Shown here piece by piece: positions 17,751 to 27,124 of a DNA stretch of 64,000 bases (the first letter of the stretch is position 1; every line of letters starts with the position of its first letter). The notes beneath the pieces are model-generated. The model saw nothing but the letters and a program-made list of their open reading frames with translations, made no database searches and was not told the DNA's origin. The DNA comes from Pseudomonas sp. FP2335. GTDB lineage: Bacteria; Pseudomonadota; Gammaproteobacteria; Pseudomonadales; Pseudomonadaceae. A program made the translations under genes and the position numbers. The stretch lies in assembly GCF_030687535.1 (NCBI RefSeq), contig NZ_CP117437.1:4795501-4859500 (forward strand). The letters run 5' to 3'.

Positions 17751-18383
17751 ATGCCCGACGACATCCACTTCTACGAACCCGCCAACGGCCACGGCCTGCC
17801 CCATGACCCGTTCAATGCCATCGTCGGCCCACGGCCCATCGGCTGGATTTCCTCCCAGGACCGCGAAGGCCGCTTGAACCTGGCGCCTTACAGCTTCTTC
17901 AATGCGTTCAACTACATTCCGCCGATCATTGGGTTTTCCAGCGTCGGCCGCAAAGACAGCCTGAACAATATCGAGCAGACCGGCGAGTTCGTGTGGAACC
18001 TGGCGACCCGCCCGCTGGCCGAGCAGATGAACCAGAGTTGCGCGGCGGTATCGCCTGAGGTGAATGAATTCGAGTTGTCCGGGCTGACGCCGGTGGCTTC
18101 GAAAATCGTTGCCGTGCCACGGGTCGGCGAGAGCCCGGTGTCGTTTGAATGCAAGGTGACGCAGATTATTCAGCTGCAACGGGCCGACAAGGAACGGGTA
18201 CCGAGCTGGCTGGTGCTCGGTGAGGTGGTGGCGGTGCATATTGCCAAGTGGTTGCTCAAGGATGGCGTCTACGACACGGCCGCCGCCGAGCCGATCTTGC
18301 GTGGCGGTGGGCCGGCAGATTACTTCCAGCTGGGCCCGGAAGCCCTGTTCAAGATGTACCGCCCAGGCGCCACCAAACCCTGA
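17751..18383 (+). CDS. Flavin reductase-like (FMN-binding split barrel) protein
   Basis: 210 residues from ATG 17751, preceded by AGGA at suitable distance; upstream in-frame starts lack the family sequence. The core GPRPIGWISSQDREGRLNLA (about 25-44) and the SFFNAFNYIPPIIGFSS segment place it in the DIM6/NTAB (COG1853) group that binds FMN and is often labelled flavin reductase or p-hydroxyphenylacetate reductase-like. No oxygenase is adjacent, so the physiological role is open. Confidence 0.88.
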   Translation: MPDDIHFYEPANGHGLPHDPFNAIVGPRPIGWISSQDREGRLNLAPYSFFNAFNYIPPIIGFSSVGRKDSLNNIEQTGEFVWNLATRPLAEQMNQSCAAVSPEVNEFELSGLTPVASKIVAVPRVGESPVSFECKVTQIIQLQRADKERVPSWLVLGEVVAVHIAKWLLKDGVYDTAAAEPILRGGGPADYFQLGPEALFKMYRPGATKP

Positions 18384-18402
18384 CTGAAATGCGATCAAAA
18401 CT

Positions 18403-18522
18403 GTGGGAGAGGGCTTGTGTGGGAGCGGGCTTGCTCGCGAAGGCGGTGTATCAGTCGACATCTTTATCAACTGACAGACTGCATTCGCGAGCAAGCCCGC
18501 TCCCACACAAACCCTCTCCCAC
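18403..18522. repeat. REP doublet (class 1) with outer arms on both sides
   Basis: An outward REP pair enclosed by a second, imperfect pair: GTGGGAGAGGGCTT on the left and the complementary CCCTCTCCCAC on the right. The outer arms match each other better than they match the inner arms. Confidence 0.92.
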
Positions 18523-18542
18523 CTTTGGATCAGCAGTGTTAT

Positions 18543-18788
18543 TTAGACTGTGGCAGGCGCCCAGGACAGCTGACCTTCTTCATCCACAGCAATCAACCGC
18601 TCAAGCTGCAGTGCCGCCGCATCGTCAGCATCGGACGCCGTCTTGAACTTCTGTCCATCAAGGATCTTGTGAAAGCGCGGTGCGCCCATGCCGTCCAGTG
18701 CCTTCACGGCGACGGCGGCGCTGTAGCCACCCTCTCCCGGCACTACGGCGGAAACGGCTTCGTGGTGGGCAAATTCTTTACGTGCCAT
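18543..18788 (-). CDS. Small conserved-looking hypothetical protein (81 aa)
   Basis: 81 residues, starting at the ATG at 18788 (MARKEFAHHEAVS) with a GGA-containing ribosome site upstream. Not recognised. It is soluble, has no signal peptide or membrane helix, and has a mildly acidic C-terminal half with a DADDAAALQLERLI helix. Codon use is like that of neighbours. It lies 45 bases downstream of the ABM-domain gene on the same strand, so it may be co-transcribed with it. Confidence 0.6.
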   Translation of the reverse strand: MARKEFAHHEAVSAVVPGEGGYSAAVAVKALDGMGAPRFHKILDGQKFKTASDADDAAALQLERLIAVDEEGQLSWAPATV

Positions 18789-18833
18789 GTTGCAGGTCCT
18801 GGCCAATGGAAAGTCGGCCATTCTAAACCTGAT

Positions 18834-19175
18834 TTAGCCGGCGAGTTGCAGGTACTCGCCATAGGCGTTGGCGGCGGATGCATCGGTGAATGTCTGGAAA
18901 TCCATACTGCGGATCACCATGTCGTTCAACAGCTCAGTGAAGATCATCAAGGCCGGTGAGTTGAAGTAGAGGCTCATCGCCTGCTCGCTGCTCCAGAAGC
19001 CCGAGACCAGCCACACATCGGCGTCAACCTGGGACTGCTGCAACGAGAATTGCAGGCAACCCTGAGCCTGGCGGCCCGGTTCGATCAAACTGCTCAAGCG
19101 TGCACCGAGTTCGGTGCTGCACCCGCTGCGGGCGCGGATAAAGGCCATATGGCTCGCGGGAATGGGGGTGGACAT
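18834..19175 (-). CDS. ABM-domain (antibiotic biosynthesis monooxygenase-like) protein
   Basis: 113 residues from the ATG at 19175, where GGGAGAG lies at good distance; an upstream ATG at 19241 is unsupported. The ferredoxin-like ABM fold is suggested by the pattern IRARSGCSTELGARL ... GCLQFSLQQSQVDADVWLVSGFWSSEQA. Such small enzymes can be cofactor-free monooxygenases or quinol-acting proteins; the substrate is unknown. The gene is divergent from an AraC-family regulator and the two share the operator-like clusters described between them. Confidence 0.75.
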   Translation of the reverse strand: MSTPIPASHMAFIRARSGCSTELGARLSSLIEPGRQAQGCLQFSLQQSQVDADVWLVSGFWSSEQAMSLYFNSPALMIFTELLNDMVIRSMDFQTFTDASAANAYGEYLQLAG

Positions 19176-19272
19176 GTTCGACTCTCCCGTTGAGAAGTGA
19201 TGCTCGGCAAGCACGGTGAGGGCGTGTTGCCACAGGATCAAAGATAACGGCGCGGCGCTCGGCGCGGTTAGT

Positions 19273-19305
19273 CGATTCCTGCCGGCTTATTGCACAATCC
19301 TGCGA
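19273..19305 (-). promoter_or_regulatory. Operator-like cluster facing the ABM gene
   Basis: Read on the minus strand it begins TCGCAGGATTGTGCA and ends GCAGGAATCG, 33 bases. It is an inverted version of the cluster at 19406-19437 and lies about 100 bases before the ABM start codon. Confidence 0.6.
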
Positions 19306-19405
19306 GAAGCGTAGCGCGCAGGTCCGGGGTGCTGGAGAGATGAGCACCGCAGACTCAGTGTTTCAGGCAGATGACAGCCCCGCTGCTTGCCTGATTCGTG
19401 ACGTA

Positions 19406-19437
19406 TCGCAGGATCAGGCAAGGATTGTGCAGAATCG
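19406..19437 (+). promoter_or_regulatory. Operator-like cluster facing the AraC-family gene
   Basis: Begins TCGCAGGATCAGGCA and ends TGCAGAATCG, 32 bases, with GCA-RGAT-type units recurring every 10-11 bases. It lies 66 bases before the regulator ATG. Together with the inverted copy it fills most of an otherwise gene-free 328-base region (19176-19503). Confidence 0.6.
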
Positions 19438-19503
19438 ACGTAACACTTTTTGAAAAGTCGCCGCTAAGCTGAGCCCATCAAAAAAGCCTGTAGAGGACGC
19501 CCC

Positions 19504-20433
19504 ATGTCGTCAGCTGAACATCAGTCCACGCCCCTCGATGCCGAGATGGAAAAACAGCGTTCCGAACTGGCCAGCATCGTCCACCGGCACACCTGGGAGG
19601 ACGGTTCCTACGGCACCGCGATCACTTCGCTCTACCTGAACCGCCACAACACCCCACGCGACTTTATGCCGGTGCTGGTGGAGCCCGCGTTGTGCATCCT
19701 CGCCAGTGGCAGTAAGGAAGTGCGCCTGGCCGATGAAATCTTTGCCTATGACCCGCTCAATTACCTGGTGTTCTCGGTCGCCATGCCGGTCGCCGGGCGG
19801 ATCATCGATGCCACGCCCGAAGACCCGAACCTGTCGGTGCGCATCAATATCGACCCGGCACAACTCACCGCGCTGATCGCCGAAGCCGGGCCGATGGGCG
19901 TGCCGTCGCGTCCGACCGCCCGCGGCATGTACGTCGACCGCATCGACAACCCGTTGCTCGACGCGGTGCTGCGCCTGGCGCGCCTGCTGGATACGCCCAA
20001 AGACATCGCCATGCTCGCGCCGCTGATCAACCGGGAAATCCTCTACCGTTTGTTGCGTGGGCCGCAGGGCTATCGGCTGTATGAAATCGCCGTGGCCAAC
20101 AGTCAGAGCCATCGGGTCAGCCAGGCGATCACCTGGTTGAACAGCAACTATGAACAGCCGCTGCGCATCGATGACCTGGCCAAGGAAGTGAACCTCAGCG
20201 TCTCGACCTTGCACCATCGGTTCAAGGCGATTACCGCCATGAGCCCGCTGCAATATCAGAAGCAGCTGCGGTTACAGGAGGCGCGCCGACTGATGATTGC
20301 CGAAGGGCTGGAAGCCTCGGCGGCGGGGTATCGGGTGGGGTATGAAAGCCCGTCGCAGTTCAGCCGCGAATACAGCCGGTTATTCGGCGCGCCGCCTTTG
20401 AGAGACCTGGCCAGACTGCGCCAAAGCATCTGA
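19504..20433 (+). CDS. AraC-family transcriptional regulator with AraC_N domain
   Basis: 309 residues. An N-terminal AraC_N (PF06719-like) cupin-type sensing domain (about 20-180, with RHNTPRDFMPVLVEPALCI) and a C-terminal double helix-turn-helix (about 205-300) ending in GYRVGYESPSQFSREYSRLFG, which is the AraC signature. The start at 19504 has a GAGG-type ribosome site. It is divergent from the ABM-domain gene and probably controls it and itself through the paired clusters between them. The inducer is unknown. Confidence 0.92.
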   Translation: MSSAEHQSTPLDAEMEKQRSELASIVHRHTWEDGSYGTAITSLYLNRHNTPRDFMPVLVEPALCILASGSKEVRLADEIFAYDPLNYLVFSVAMPVAGRIIDATPEDPNLSVRINIDPAQLTALIAEAGPMGVPSRPTARGMYVDRIDNPLLDAVLRLARLLDTPKDIAMLAPLINREILYRLLRGPQGYRLYEIAVANSQSHRVSQAITWLNSNYEQPLRIDDLAKEVNLSVSTLHHRFKAITAMSPLQYQKQLRLQEARRLMIAEGLEASAAGYRVGYESPSQFSREYSRLFGAPPLRDLARLRQSI

Positions 20434-20452
20434 TTCAATAGAGATCAAAAAT

Positions 20453-20540
20453 GTGGGAGCGGGCTTGCTCGCGAATGCGGTGTGTCAGTCAAAAATATAT
20501 TCACTGATCCACCGCATTCGCGAGCAAGCCCGCTCCCACA
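20453..20540. repeat. REP doublet (class 1)
   Basis: Outward-facing pair of REP cores between two convergent genes. The inner spacer resembles that of the element at 16687-16790. Confidence 0.92.
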
Positions 20541-20558
20541 TTTGATCTGCGGCGTTTT

Positions 20559-22028
20559 TTAATCCAGGCCACGGGGTAGCTGGAGGGTCACTCGCAGCCC
20601 CCCCTCGCGCAGATTCTGCAGACTCACCTCGCCGCCATGACTGTGGGCAATATTGCGCGCAATCCCCAACCCCAGCCCGTACCCCTGCTGCTGCCCAGCC
20701 AAGCGGAAGTGCGGCTCAAACACCTGCTCCAAGCGCTGCTCCGGCACGCCCGGCCCTTCATCATCCACATGCAGGATGAACTGCGCGCCATCGTCTTCGA
20801 TGTGCAAATGCGCGTTCTGCCCGTACTTCAACGCATTGTCGATCAGGTTGCCGATGCAGCGCTTGAGCGCCAGCGGCTTGCCCGGATAGGTGCTCAGCGC
20901 ACGACCGTGCTGGGTCACGCGGCCGTTGCCGTTCGGCGCCAGGTACGGCTCGACCAGGCAGTCGAGCACGTGGTTGAGGTCCACCGGCTCGATGTTTTCG
21001 TGGATGTCGGTGTCTTTCACGCATTGCAGCGCACCTTTGACCAGCAACTCCAATTCATCCAGGTCGCGGCCGAACTTGGCTTGCAGGTTTTCGTCCTCAA
21101 GCAACTCCACACGCAGGCGCAGGCGTGTGATCGGTGTGCGCAAGTCGTGGGAAATAGCGCTGAACAACTGGCTGCGCTCGGTCAGGTAACGGCTGATGCG
21201 CTCGCGCATGGCGTTGAAGGCGCGGCCCACTTCGACCACTTCACTGCCGCCGCCTTCGGCCACGGGTTCGACGTCGGCGCCCAGGGACATGTCCCGCGCC
21301 GCCCGCGCCAGGCGTTTGAGCGGCCGGCTTTGCCAGTGCACCAGCAGGCCGATAAACAGCAGCAAGAAGCCGCTGGTGAGCACGATAAACCACACTTGCT
21401 GGGACGGCAGGCCCTGTTCTTCAAGGCTGGTGTAGGGCTCGGGCAGCAGCGAGGCGATGTACAGCCACTCGCCAGGGGCGAGCTGGATCTGGGTGACCAG
21501 CACCGGCGGGTTCACCGGCTCCAGGGTCAGCGCGTAATGCGCCCATGAGCGTGGCAACTCGTCGAGTTTCAAACCGGCGTTGAAGATGCGCAGGTCTTCG
21601 GCGCTGACGAATTCCACCGAGATGTGCACGTCGGCGCCCAGGGTCTGGCGCAGCACTTCATCCACCGCCTCCAGTACCGCCTGTTTGCGCGGAGTTTGCG
21701 GCAAGACCTGCATGTCCAGCGGCCGATCGTTGAGCGTCACCACGAACCGTGTGCCGCCCATGCTGCGCAATTGGTCGAGGACCAACGGGCGATAGGCCAC
21801 CGGCAACGAACGGAAATAACTCACGCTGGCCGTCATCGAGTGCGCCAGGCTGCGGGCACTGGTGACCAGGCCTTCAAGCTGGGTGGCGCGCAGTTGCGAA
21901 ACCCAGATCACGCTCGACAGCGCCTGGGCAAACAACACCACCAGCAAAGTCAGCAGCAGCATGCGCCCCAGCAGCGAGCGCGGTACCGGGAAGCGGCGGC
22001 GGCGTTCGCTCAGATGTTCAGTGGGCAT
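20559..22028 (-). CDS. gtrS: GtrS-type sensor histidine kinase (glucose/2-ketogluconate utilisation)
   Basis: 489 residues from the ATG at 22028. Membrane helices near 22-42 and 195-215 bracket a periplasmic sensor domain; then HAMP (about 220-270), H box SAISHDLRTPITRLR, N box CIGNLIDNALKYG, and G boxes DEGPGVPEQ and GYGLGLGIA. The start overlaps the gltR stop by 11 bases. With GltR it forms the two-component system known in Pseudomonas to control glucose uptake genes in response to 2-ketogluconate or 6-phosphogluconate; glk and edd directly upstream in the same direction support this identity. Confidence 0.88.
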   Translation of the reverse strand: MPTEHLSERRRRFPVPRSLLGRMLLLTLLVVLFAQALSSVIWVSQLRATQLEGLVTSARSLAHSMTASVSYFRSLPVAYRPLVLDQLRSMGGTRFVVTLNDRPLDMQVLPQTPRKQAVLEAVDEVLRQTLGADVHISVEFVSAEDLRIFNAGLKLDELPRSWAHYALTLEPVNPPVLVTQIQLAPGEWLYIASLLPEPYTSLEEQGLPSQQVWFIVLTSGFLLLFIGLLVHWQSRPLKRLARAARDMSLGADVEPVAEGGGSEVVEVGRAFNAMRERISRYLTERSQLFSAISHDLRTPITRLRLRVELLEDENLQAKFGRDLDELELLVKGALQCVKDTDIHENIEPVDLNHVLDCLVEPYLAPNGNGRVTQHGRALSTYPGKPLALKRCIGNLIDNALKYGQNAHLHIEDDGAQFILHVDDEGPGVPEQRLEQVFEPHFRLAGQQQGYGLGLGIARNIAHSHGGEVSLQNLREGGLRVTLQLPRGLD

Positions 22029-22752
22029 TGCCGGCAACCACGCTGGCTGCCAGTTGATAACCGCTGCCACGCACGGTACGGATCAGCCTCGGCGGTTTTT
22101 CGGTATCGCGCAGGCGTTGGCGCAGGCGGCTGACGGCCATATCGACGATACGGTCCAACGGCATCAGGTCGCGGCCACGGGTGGCGTTGCCGATGGTGTC
22201 GCGGTCGAGGATCTGTTGCGGGTGATCGAGAAACAATTTGAGCAGCGCAAAGTCGGCGCCGGAGAGGATCACTTCTTCGCCGTCTACGTGGAACAGCCGG
22301 TGGCTGATCATGTCCAGGCGCCACTCATCGAACGCCAGCACATCGCTGCTGCCGCGTTGTTCCTGGCCGAACTGCGCACGGCGCAACAGCGCCTTGATCC
22401 GCGCTTGCAACTCGCGGGGGCTGAACGGCTTGCCGATGTAATCGTCGGCGCCCAGTTCCAGGCCGATCACACGGTCGGTTTCGTCTGAGCTGGCGGTGAG
22501 CATGATGATCGGCACCTGCGCCTGGCGCGGGTGCTGGCGGATCCAGCGGCAAAGGCTGAAACCGTCTTCGCCCGGCAGCATCACATCCAGGATGACCAGG
22601 TCGCACGGCGCCTCGTTCATCGCCAGGCGGAACCCCGCGCCATCCGGCACGCCACGCACCTGGAAGCCGGCGCGACTGAGGTAGGTTTGCAGCAATTCGC
22701 GGATTTCCTGGTCGTCGTCGACGAGGAGAATGGATTTACTGATTACGCTCAC
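22018..22752 (-). CDS. gltR: GltR-type OmpR-family response regulator
   Basis: 244 residues. Receiver domain with acidic pocket VDDD (11-14) and phospho-acceptor Asp 56 (LVILDVMLPG), conserved Lys in GKPFSPRE near 108, and a winged-helix C-terminal domain (about 145-240, ending RLIRTVRGSGYQL). The start is a GTG at 22752 supported by an AGGAGG ribosome site at ideal spacing. It regulates the OprB/ABC glucose transport genes in P. aeruginosa and P. putida. It lies downstream of glk, separated by a REP doublet, and is coupled to gtrS. Confidence 0.9.
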   Translation of the reverse strand: MSVISKSILLVDDDQEIRELLQTYLSRAGFQVRGVPDGAGFRLAMNEAPCDLVILDVMLPGEDGFSLCRWIRQHPRQAQVPIIMLTASSDETDRVIGLELGADDYIGKPFSPRELQARIKALLRRAQFGQEQRGSSDVLAFDEWRLDMISHRLFHVDGEEVILSGADFALLKLFLDHPQQILDRDTIGNATRGRDLMPLDRIVDMAVSRLRQRLRDTEKPPRLIRTVRGSGYQLAASVVAGNAH

Positions 22753-22809
22753 GGGGGCCTCCTTGTTGTTATGGCCAAGCTTAAGTCATTTGTTGCCCTT
22801 GAGGCCCCC

Positions 22810-22882
22810 TTCGCGGGCAAGCCCGCTCCCACACTTGAAGGTGTTCACACATCAGAATGTGGGAGCGGGCTTGCTCGCGAAG
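22810..22882. repeat. REP doublet (class 1, inward arrangement)
   Basis: Two inverted REP cores with GTGGGAG ends facing each other, between glk and gltR, where it could attenuate read-through. Confidence 0.9.
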
Positions 22883-22895
22883 AGGCCATCGCTGC

Positions 22896-23852
22896 CTACG
22901 CAAAAGCCTGTTCAAGCGCCACGCCCGCGCCAGTCAACCCGGAATAAGGCGCCGTCACCAACCACACCGGAATACCTTTGAAATAGTCACTCATGCAGCC
23001 TTTGTCGCGAAAGCTCTTGGCGAAACCGCTGGCGATAAAGAAGTCGGCAAACCTCGGTATCACCCCGCCCACGATATACACACCACCGCGCCCGCCCGTG
23101 GTCAGCACGTTGTTGCCGGCCACGCGGCCCAGCCAGATGCTGAACTGGTCCAACACTTCCATCGCCACCGGGTCGCCGGCCAGGCCTGCGGCCGTGATGG
23201 CTTCGGGGGTTTCCAGCACCGGGGTATGCCCGTCGACGGCACAAATCGCCCGGTACAGACGCGGCAAGCCACCGCCGCTCAAGGCGGTTTCGGCGCTGAC
23301 ATGGCCGATTTCAGAGTAGATGTGCTGCCACAGCTGGGTCTCTCGCGGGCTGCTCAATGGCAGGTCGACATGGCCGCCCTCCCCCGGCAGCGCCGCAAAA
23401 CGCCCGCCCCCCAGGTCCAGCAGCGTGCCGACGCCCAGGCCGGTGCCCGGGCCGATCACCACCGCCGGGCGCAACGGTTCCGGCGTGCCTTCGCAGACCA
23501 CGCGGAATTCGCCGGGTTTGAGGCGGGTCATGCCGAGGGCCATGGCCGAGAAGTCATTGACCAGCAGCAGTTCGTCTACCTGCAAGGCCTTGCAGAAAGC
23601 CGCCCTGCTCAAGCGCCAATGGTTGTTGGTGAACTTGAATTCATCGCCACTCACGGGACCGGCCACCGACAGGCACACCGCGCCAATGTCGCCGATGTGC
23701 AGGCCTTCTTCCTTGAGGTAAACCTTGATCGCATCCTCAGGGCTGGCATAGTCCGCCGTTGCATGCACGCGGATCGAATGCAGCTCCTGATCGCGCCACA
23801 ACGCAAAACGCGCGTTGGTTCCACCAATATCACCGACCAGCGCAAGCTTCAC
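22896..23852 (-). CDS. glk: Glucokinase
   Basis: 318 residues. Phosphorylates cytosolic glucose to glucose-6-phosphate for the Entner-Doudoroff route. The phosphate-binding [12 protein letters not shown] (8-19), NDFSAMALG (about 100-108) and [12 protein letters not shown] (about 134-145) motifs of the ROK-independent bacterial glucokinase family are present. It starts with GTG at 23852, overlapping the edd stop in GTGA, so the two genes are translationally coupled. Confidence 0.95.
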   Translation of the reverse strand: MKLALVGDIGGTNARFALWRDQELHSIRVHATADYASPEDAIKVYLKEEGLHIGDIGAVCLSVAGPVSGDEFKFTNNHWRLSRAAFCKALQVDELLLVNDFSAMALGMTRLKPGEFRVVCEGTPEPLRPAVVIGPGTGLGVGTLLDLGGGRFAALPGEGGHVDLPLSSPRETQLWQHIYSEIGHVSAETALSGGGLPRLYRAICAVDGHTPVLETPEAITAAGLAGDPVAMEVLDQFSIWLGRVAGNNVLTTGGRGGVYIVGGVIPRFADFFIASGFAKSFRDKGCMSDYFKGIPVWLVTAPYSGLTGAGVALEQAFA

Positions 23853-25675
23853 TTAAGCGTCTCCAGGGCAGAGGTAAAGGCGCTGGCGCCCTGCTCTGCG
23901 GAGCTTGCGGCCAAGCGCATAAATGCAAACAGCTCGCGACCGGCCCCCACGTTGTTGCCCAGAAGGCCCGTGGCCGGCGCGCGCGCTGCAAATTCTTCGG
24001 CGTCCACCTTGAGCTCCAAGGTGCCTTTGACGCCATCCACGCGAATAATATCGCCATCACGCACCCGCGCCAGTGGCCCGCCGCTCTGGGCTTCGGGGTT
24101 GACGTGGATCGCGGCGGGAATCTTACCCGAGGCGCCGGACATGCGCCCGTCTGTCACCAACGCAACCTTGAAACCACGGTCCTGCAACACGCCGAGGAAC
24201 GGGGTCATCTTGTGCAGTTCGGGCATGCCGTTGGAGCGCGGGCCCTGGAAGCGCATCACCGCGACGAAGTCTTTTTCCAACTGGCCGGCCTTGAAGGCAT
24301 CGGCGAGGTCTTGCTGATCCTGGAACACCACCGCCGGCGCTTCGACGATCTGGTGCTCAAGGGCCACGGCCGAGACTTTCATCACGCCACGGCCGAGGTT
24401 GCCTTCCATCACGCGCAAGCCACCTTCCGGCGAGAACGCGCGGGCCACGGGGCGCAGGATGCTTTCGTCGAGGCTCTCGATCGGGCCGTCGCGCCAGATC
24501 AGCTCGCCGTCGACCAGGAACGGTTCCTGGGTGTAGCGGCTCAGGCCCTTGCCCGCCACGGTGTTGACGTCTTCGTGGAGCAGGCCGGCTTCGAGCAGTT
24601 CGCGGATCAGGAACGACATGCCGCCAGCCGCCTGGAAGTGGTTGATGTCGGCCTTACCGTTTGGATACACGTGGGACAGGGTCGGCACCACCTCGGAGAG
24701 GTCGGCCATGTCGTCCCAGGTCAGGATGATGCCCGCCGACATGGCGATCGCCGGCATGTGCAGGGTGTGGTTGGTCGAGCCGCCAGTGGCGTTGAGGGCA
24801 ATGATGGAGTTGACGATGGACTTCTCGTCGACGATCTCGCCAATCGGCATGAAGCTGCCGTTGGCCTTGGTCAGGCGCGTGACCTGGTGCGCGGCTTCGC
24901 GGGTCAGGGCGTCACGCAGCGGCGTGTACGGGTTGACGAACGAGGCGCCGGGCAGGTGCAGGCCCATCACTTCCATCAGCAATTGGTTGGTGTTGGCGGT
25001 GCCGTAGAAGGTGCAGGTGCCGGGGCTGTGATAGGACTTCATCTCCGATTCCAGCAGTTCTTCGCGGGTCGCCTTGCCTTCGGCGTAGCGCTGGCGCACG
25101 TCGGCTTTCTGCTTGTTGGAGATACCGGACGGCATCGGCCCGCCGGGCACGAAAATCATCGGCAGGTGACCGTAGCGCAGCGCGCCCATCATCAGGCCGG
25201 GGACGATCTTGTCGCAGATGCCCAGCATCAGCGCGGCGTCGAACATGTTGTGGGACAGCGCTACCGCCGTGGACATGGCAATCACTTCGCGGCTGAGCAG
25301 GCTCAGCTCCATGCCGGGCTCGCCCTGGGTCACGCCGTCGCACATGGCGGGGGTGCCGCCGGCGAACTGGCCGACCGAGCCCACTTCGCGCAGGGCCTTC
25401 TTGATCTGTTCAGGGAAATGTTCGTACGGCTGGTGCGCCGAGAGCATGTCGTTATATGACGAAACAATTGCCACGTTGGCGGCATTCATCATGCGCAGAC
25501 TATTTTTATCTTCAGTGCCGCAACCGGCCACGCCGTGGGCGAAGTTGGCGCATTGCAGCTTGCCGCGCATCGGACCGTCGCTGGCTGCGCCGCGAATGAG
25601 CGCAAGGTAAGCCTCGCGGGTGGCGCGGCTACGGGCGATAAGCCGTTCGGTGACCTCAAGAACGCGGGGATGCAT
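23849..25675 (-). CDS. edd: 6-phosphogluconate dehydratase
   Basis: 608 residues. Dehydrates 6-phosphogluconate to 2-keto-3-deoxy-6-phosphogluconate, the committing step of the Entner-Doudoroff pathway. An IlvD/Edd family [4Fe-4S] enzyme with cluster cysteines in [20 protein letters not shown] and [13 protein letters not shown], and the C-terminal [17 protein letters not shown] ribosome site sits nine bases before the ATG. A HexR-type operator about 120 bases upstream suggests derepression by KDPG; eda, zwf and pgl are not in this window. Confidence 0.96.
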   Translation of the reverse strand: MHPRVLEVTERLIARSRATREAYLALIRGAASDGPMRGKLQCANFAHGVAGCGTEDKNSLRMMNAANVAIVSSYNDMLSAHQPYEHFPEQIKKALREVGSVGQFAGGTPAMCDGVTQGEPGMELSLLSREVIAMSTAVALSHNMFDAALMLGICDKIVPGLMMGALRYGHLPMIFVPGGPMPSGISNKQKADVRQRYAEGKATREELLESEMKSYHSPGTCTFYGTANTNQLLMEVMGLHLPGASFVNPYTPLRDALTREAAHQVTRLTKANGSFMPIGEIVDEKSIVNSIIALNATGGSTNHTLHMPAIAMSAGIILTWDDMADLSEVVPTLSHVYPNGKADINHFQAAGGMSFLIRELLEAGLLHEDVNTVAGKGLSRYTQEPFLVDGELIWRDGPIESLDESILRPVARAFSPEGGLRVMEGNLGRGVMKVSAVALEHQIVEAPAVVFQDQQDLADAFKAGQLEKDFVAVMRFQGPRSNGMPELHKMTPFLGVLQDRGFKVALVTDGRMSGASGKIPAAIHVNPEAQSGGPLARVRDGDIIRVDGVKGTLELKVDAEEFAARAPATGLLGNNVGAGRELFAFMRLAASSAEQGASAFTSALETLK

Positions 25676-25795
25676 GTGTAGAACTCCAGGCTAACGGATG
25701 TGGCGACCTGAGTGTCTATGCTGATCAAACGCCCGCTAACCATGGGATGGCAGGGTGTCGTTTGAATCATCGGACCAGTTGATTCAGGTCACTCG

Positions 25796-25810
25796 TTGTA
25801 GATTGAACAA
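25796..25810. promoter_or_regulatory. HexR-type operator (edd side)
   Basis: TTGTAGATTGAACAA matches the HexR consensus TTGT-N7/8-ACAA exactly with N7. It lies in the divergent region between edd and gap. Confidence 0.8.
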
Positions 25811-25857
25811 AATATTGCCACTAAAAAGGCTTGTTTTCTATTTTTATGCGAATAATC

Positions 25858-25872
25858 TTGTAATTCTTACAA
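25858..25872. promoter_or_regulatory. HexR-type operator (gap side)
   Basis: TTGTAATTCTTACAA matches TTGT-N7-ACAA exactly and is itself a near-perfect dyad, 25 bases before the gap start codon. Confidence 0.82.
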
Positions 25873-25896
25873 CAAATCGACGACAGGCACTTTCCA

Positions 25897-26898
25897 ATGA
25901 CTCTTCGTATCGCAATCAATGGTTTTGGCCGTATCGGCCGTAATGTCCTGCGCGCACTGTATACCCAAGGCTACCGCCAGGATTTGCAGATCGTCGCCAT
26001 CAACGATCTGGGCGACAGTTCGATCAACGCCCACCTGCTCAAATTCGACACCGTACATGGCACTTTCGAAGCAGAGGTCGCCCACGATCAGGAAAGCCTG
26101 ACCGTCAATGGTGACCGGATCGCTGTCAGTGCCATTCGCAACCCGGCCGAACTGCCGTGGGCCGCGCTGAATATCGACGTGGTGTTCGAATGCACCGGCC
26201 TGTTCACCGACCGCGCCAAGGCTGCCGCCCATATTACCGCCGGCGCACGCAAGGTGATCATTTCCGCACCGGCCAAGGGCGCGGACGCCACCGTCGTCTA
26301 CGGGGTGAACCACGACATTCTGCGCCAATCCCACCAAATCATCTCCAACGCCTCGTGCACCACCAACTGCCTGGCGCCGGTTGCCCAGGTATTGCACCGC
26401 GAACTGGGCATCGAAAGCGGCCTGATGACCACCATTCATGCCTACACCAACGACCAGAACCTGACCGACGTCTACCACACCGACCCGTACCGCGCGCGGT
26501 CGGCCACCCAGAACATGATCCCGAGCAAGACCGGCGCCGCCGAAGCGGTCGGCCTGGTGCTGCCGGAACTGGCAGGCAAGCTGACCGGCATGGCCGTGCG
26601 TGTGCCGGTGATCAACGTGTCGCTGGTCGACCTCACCGTGCAGTTGAAGAAGGAAGCCACGGCCGAAGAAGTCAACGCGCTGCTCAAGGAAGCCAGCCAG
26701 CACTCGAAAATCCTCGGTTACAACACCCTGCCGCTGGTTTCGAGCGACTTCAACCACAACCCGTTGTCGTCGATTTTCGATGCCAATCACACCAAGTCCA
26801 CTGGCAAATTGCTGAAAGTGCTGGCCTGGTATGACAACGAGTGGGGGTTCTCCAACCGCATGCTGGATAACTGCCTGGCGCTGTGCAACGCCGAATAA
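25897..26898 (+). CDS. gap: Glyceraldehyde-3-phosphate dehydrogenase, type I
   Basis: 333 residues, the standard length. NAD-binding [14 protein letters not shown] at the N terminus and the active site [12 protein letters not shown] with catalytic Cys 154. It oxidises glyceraldehyde-3-phosphate in lower glycolysis. It is divergent from edd-glk-gltR-gtrS and shares the HexR-controlled intergenic region, the arrangement known from P. aeruginosa and P. putida for the catabolic gap gene. Confidence 0.96.
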   Translation: MTLRIAINGFGRIGRNVLRALYTQGYRQDLQIVAINDLGDSSINAHLLKFDTVHGTFEAEVAHDQESLTVNGDRIAVSAIRNPAELPWAALNIDVVFECTGLFTDRAKAAAHITAGARKVIISAPAKGADATVVYGVNHDILRQSHQIISNASCTTNCLAPVAQVLHRELGIESGLMTTIHAYTNDQNLTDVYHTDPYRARSATQNMIPSKTGAAEAVGLVLPELAGKLTGMAVRVPVINVSLVDLTVQLKKEATAEEVNALLKEASQHSKILGYNTLPLVSSDFNHNPLSSIFDANHTKSTGKLLKVLAWYDNEWGFSNRMLDNCLALCNAE

Positions 26899-26933
26899 CG
26901 GCCCAGTAGAAATCCCCACGGGAGTTGGCTTGT

Positions 26934-27033
26934 GTGGGGCTTGTGTGGGAGCGGGCTTGCTCGCGAAAGCGGTGGGTCAGTCGACATCTTTATCAACTGA
27001 CAGACTGTATTCGCGAGCAAGCCCGCTCCCACA
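26934..27033. repeat. REP doublet (class 1) with decayed outer left arm
   Basis: Outward REP pair preceded by a shortened extra arm (GTGGGGCTTGTGTGGGAG). Its spacer (CAGTCGACATCTTTATCA followed by ACTGACAGACTG) is virtually identical to that of the element at 18403-18522. Confidence 0.92.
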
Positions 27034-27078
27034 TTTGTCCTGCGCCAACCCTCCCAAAAGTGCTCCTTGCTATTTGAG

Positions 27079-27099
27079 TTGATGATAAGCATTATCATT
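27079..27099 (+). promoter_or_regulatory. Fur box upstream of the ECF sigma gene
   Basis: Contains TGATAAGCATTATCA, a perfect 6-3-6 dyad of Fur-box type, 26 bases before the sigma-factor start codon. It implies iron-repressed expression of the regulatory pair. Confidence 0.8.
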
Positions 27100-27124
27100 A
27101 ACTGCAAATCGGTCTGGTACCCCT

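Noticed and set aside
23759..25459. A 566-residue plus-strand frame opposite edd.
   Set aside because: Shadow of edd; the edd frame has all catalytic motifs.
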